From positions 186,001 through 250,000 of the forward strand of contig NZ_CBDCOT010000008.1 in the NCBI RefSeq assembly GCF_965219885.1: a DNA stretch of 64,000 bases, read 5' to 3'. The notes under the pieces are model-generated. The model was not told the DNA's origin. It was given only the letters and a program-made list of their open reading frames with translations, and made no database searches. The position numbers were made by a program, and so were the translations under genes. Source of the DNA: Curvivirga sp965219885. GTDB taxonomy: Bacteria > Pseudomonadota > Alphaproteobacteria > UBA8366 > Aestuariispiraceae. This document shows, one piece after another, positions 62,802-64,000 of the stretch (the first letter of the stretch is position 1; every line of letters starts with the position of its first letter).

Positions 62802-64000
62802 ATGGGTGAAACACATAAAAGCGACGAAAACGGAAAAGTAAATCGCTTCAGAAGCCCGGGGTTCGGTCGCCGGAAAGCCGTACCACATCCAAAAGGCCGC
62901 CAATTAAATTCAATCGCACATGAAGAAGTGCTTGAATTACTATCAGAAGACTCCCGTCAACGAGATATGTTGATCGAAAATTTACATTTGATCCAAGACA
63001 AGTTCGGACATCTGTCTGCAGCACATCTACATGCTTTAGCACATGAGATGAGATTGTCTCAGGCAGAAGTTTATGAAGTTGCTTCTTTTTACGCCCATTT
63101 TGATATCGTACTGGAAGATGAAATCGCTCCGCCTCCGCTAACCATTCGCGTATGTGATAGTTTGTCATGTGAAATGAAAGGTGCGCAAGACCTCTTGAAA
63201 AATCTGCCTAACGCGGCAGGACAAGAAGTCCGTGTATTACGTGCGCCTTGTATGGGACGTTGTCATCAAGCACCAGTTGCCGAAGTTGGGCATAACCATG
63301 TGACAGATGCAACTGTTGAGAAACTGGTTGAAGCTGCTCAAAAAGGCAATACGCATCATGCAAAACCAGATTACGAAGGTTTTGATCAATATAAATCAAA
63401 TGGTGGCTATGCAATTCTTGCAAAATGCGTTTCAGGGGACCTTACTGTCGAGCAAGTGATCGAAACGATGGAAGGCTCTGGCCTTCGTGGTTTAGGTGGT
63501 GCTGGCTTCCCGACTGGTCGTAAGTGGAAATTTGTTCGTATGGAAGCAAAACCGCGATTGATGGCTGTGAATGGTGATGAAGGCGAACCCGGAACAATTA
63601 AAGATCATCACTATCTGACACGTAAACCACATCAATTCCTTGAAGGGATGTTAATTGGCGCTTGGGCGGTCGAAGCAGAAGCTGTCTATATTTATATCCG
63701 CGATGAATATCCCGATGTAATTGCATTATTAAAAGATGAAATCGCTAAAATTGAGGCAGCAGGTTTATCCAAACATACCAAGCTTCATTTGCGTCGCGGC
63801 GCAGGCGCATATATTTGTGGCGAAGAATCTGCAATGATCGAATCGATTGAAGGAAAAAAAGGCTTACCACGCCATCGTCCACCATTCGTAGCTCAAAAAG
63901 GTATTTTTGACAGACCAACATTGGTAAATAACGTTGAAAGCTTATATTGGGTTCCAGAAATCCTTGAGAAAGGTGGCGAATGGTTTGCATCCCATGGTGC
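62802..64000 (+). CDS. NAD-linked formate dehydrogenase beta subunit (NuoE-NuoF fusion), 3' end outside window
   Basis: Open from ATG 62802 (GAGGG 10 nt upstream) through the window end, 399 residues visible. The N-terminal NuoE-like thioredoxin-fold domain holds the 2Fe-2S ligands in RVCDSLSCEMKGA and APCMGRCHQAP. The NuoF-like part follows with GLRGLGGAGFPTGRKWKFV (FMN/NAD site), AVNGDEGEPGTIKDHHYL and RRGAGAYICGEESAMIESIEG, then PTLVNNVESL. Fused E-F subunits occur in soluble NAD-dependent formate dehydrogenases (e.g. Methylorubrum FDH1 beta). A NAD-reducing hydrogenase diaphorase is less likely. The catalytic alpha subunit should follow just outside the window. Confidence 0.9.
   Translation, partial: MGETHKSDENGKVNRFRSPGFGRRKAVPHPKGRQLNSIAHEEVLELLSEDSRQRDMLIENLHLIQDKFGHLSAAHLHALAHEMRLSQAEVYEVASFYAHFDIVLEDEIAPPPLTIRVCDSLSCEMKGAQDLLKNLPNAAGQEVRVLRAPCMGRCHQAPVAEVGHNHVTDATVEKLVEAAQKGNTHHAKPDYEGFDQYKSNGGYAILAKCVSGDLTVEQVIETMEGSGLRGLGGAGFPTGRKWKFVRMEAKPRLMAVNGDEGEPGTIKDHHYLTRKPHQFLEGMLIGAWAVEAEAVYIYIRDEYPDVIALLKDEIAKIEAAGLSKHTKLHLRRGAGAYICGEESAMIESIEGKKGLPRHRPPFVAQKGIFDRPTLVNNVESLYWVPEILEKGGEWFASHG

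Overview
The window reads as a chromosomal segment of an AT-rich (about 40% GC by eye, not counted), motile alphaproteobacterium. Markers are a CtrA response regulator with Asp51, a ChpT-type phosphotransferase, gyrA followed directly by coaD, a choXWV choline transporter, small DUF3572, DUF3553 and DUF6356 proteins, and a CheA/CheY/CheB/CheR chemotaxis cluster. A Rhodospirillales/Kiloniellales-like lineage is my best guess; no rRNA is present to settle it. I see no prophage, insertion sequence, CRISPR array or plasmid gene.

Layout. 1-6.3 kb: the 3' part of a Crp/Fnr-type regulator, two identical tRNA-Lys genes, a chemoreceptor, coaD and gyrA. 6.6-18.8 kb: an accessory catabolic island with two TetR/BetI-like regulators, a class III aminotransferase, a GcvT-like methyltransferase, two CrtI/PYROXD2-like FAD oxidoreductases and a PotFGHI-type polyamine ABC transporter. 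18.9-25.2 kb: a purine permease, a glycerophosphodiesterase, ssb, aguA/aguB and a LuxR-type regulator. 25.2-29.4 kb: motA-motB-MBL hydrolase-HD-GYP on the minus strand. 29.6-41.6 kb: housekeeping and stress genes, including gabD. 41.7-44.8 kb: choVWX. 45-50.6 kb: sugar-nucleotide genes (pmm/pgm, ugd, galU), cysQ and an AraC-Ogt fusion. 50.7-53.2 kb: an unrecognised 442-residue protein, an Lrp regulator, a DUF6356 protein and a candidate small RNA. 53.2-62.3 kb: fliJ, fliI, ctrA, cheR, cheB, cheY, cheA and chpT. 62.4-64 kb: a DUF3553 protein and the start of a fused NuoE-NuoF formate dehydrogenase beta subunit.

The most interesting signal is a 10-bp palindrome, TGTGATCACA. It occurs three times exactly and three times with one mismatch. 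The sites lie before the aminotransferase (9013), at the start of the TetR gene (13679), before potF (14529), twice before potG (15805 and 15831, the second inside the promoter spacer) and before gabD (33443), about 18 kb away. This looks like a TetR-controlled regulon joining polyamine-type uptake, transamination and succinate-semialdehyde oxidation. The enclosed operon of two FAD oxidoreductases plus a GcvT-like protein has no function I can name. It may be a demethylating amine pathway, and the choline transporter and formate dehydrogenase in the same window would suit one-carbon disposal.

Other strong non-coding signals are a structured small-RNA candidate at 53.08-53.24 kb with its own promoter and terminator, a 21-bp palindrome before the purine permease, an Lrp-box match before lrp, CtrA-box-like sites before ctrA/fliI and cheA, and an 18-bp perfect inverted repeat between the GcvT-like and aminotransferase genes.
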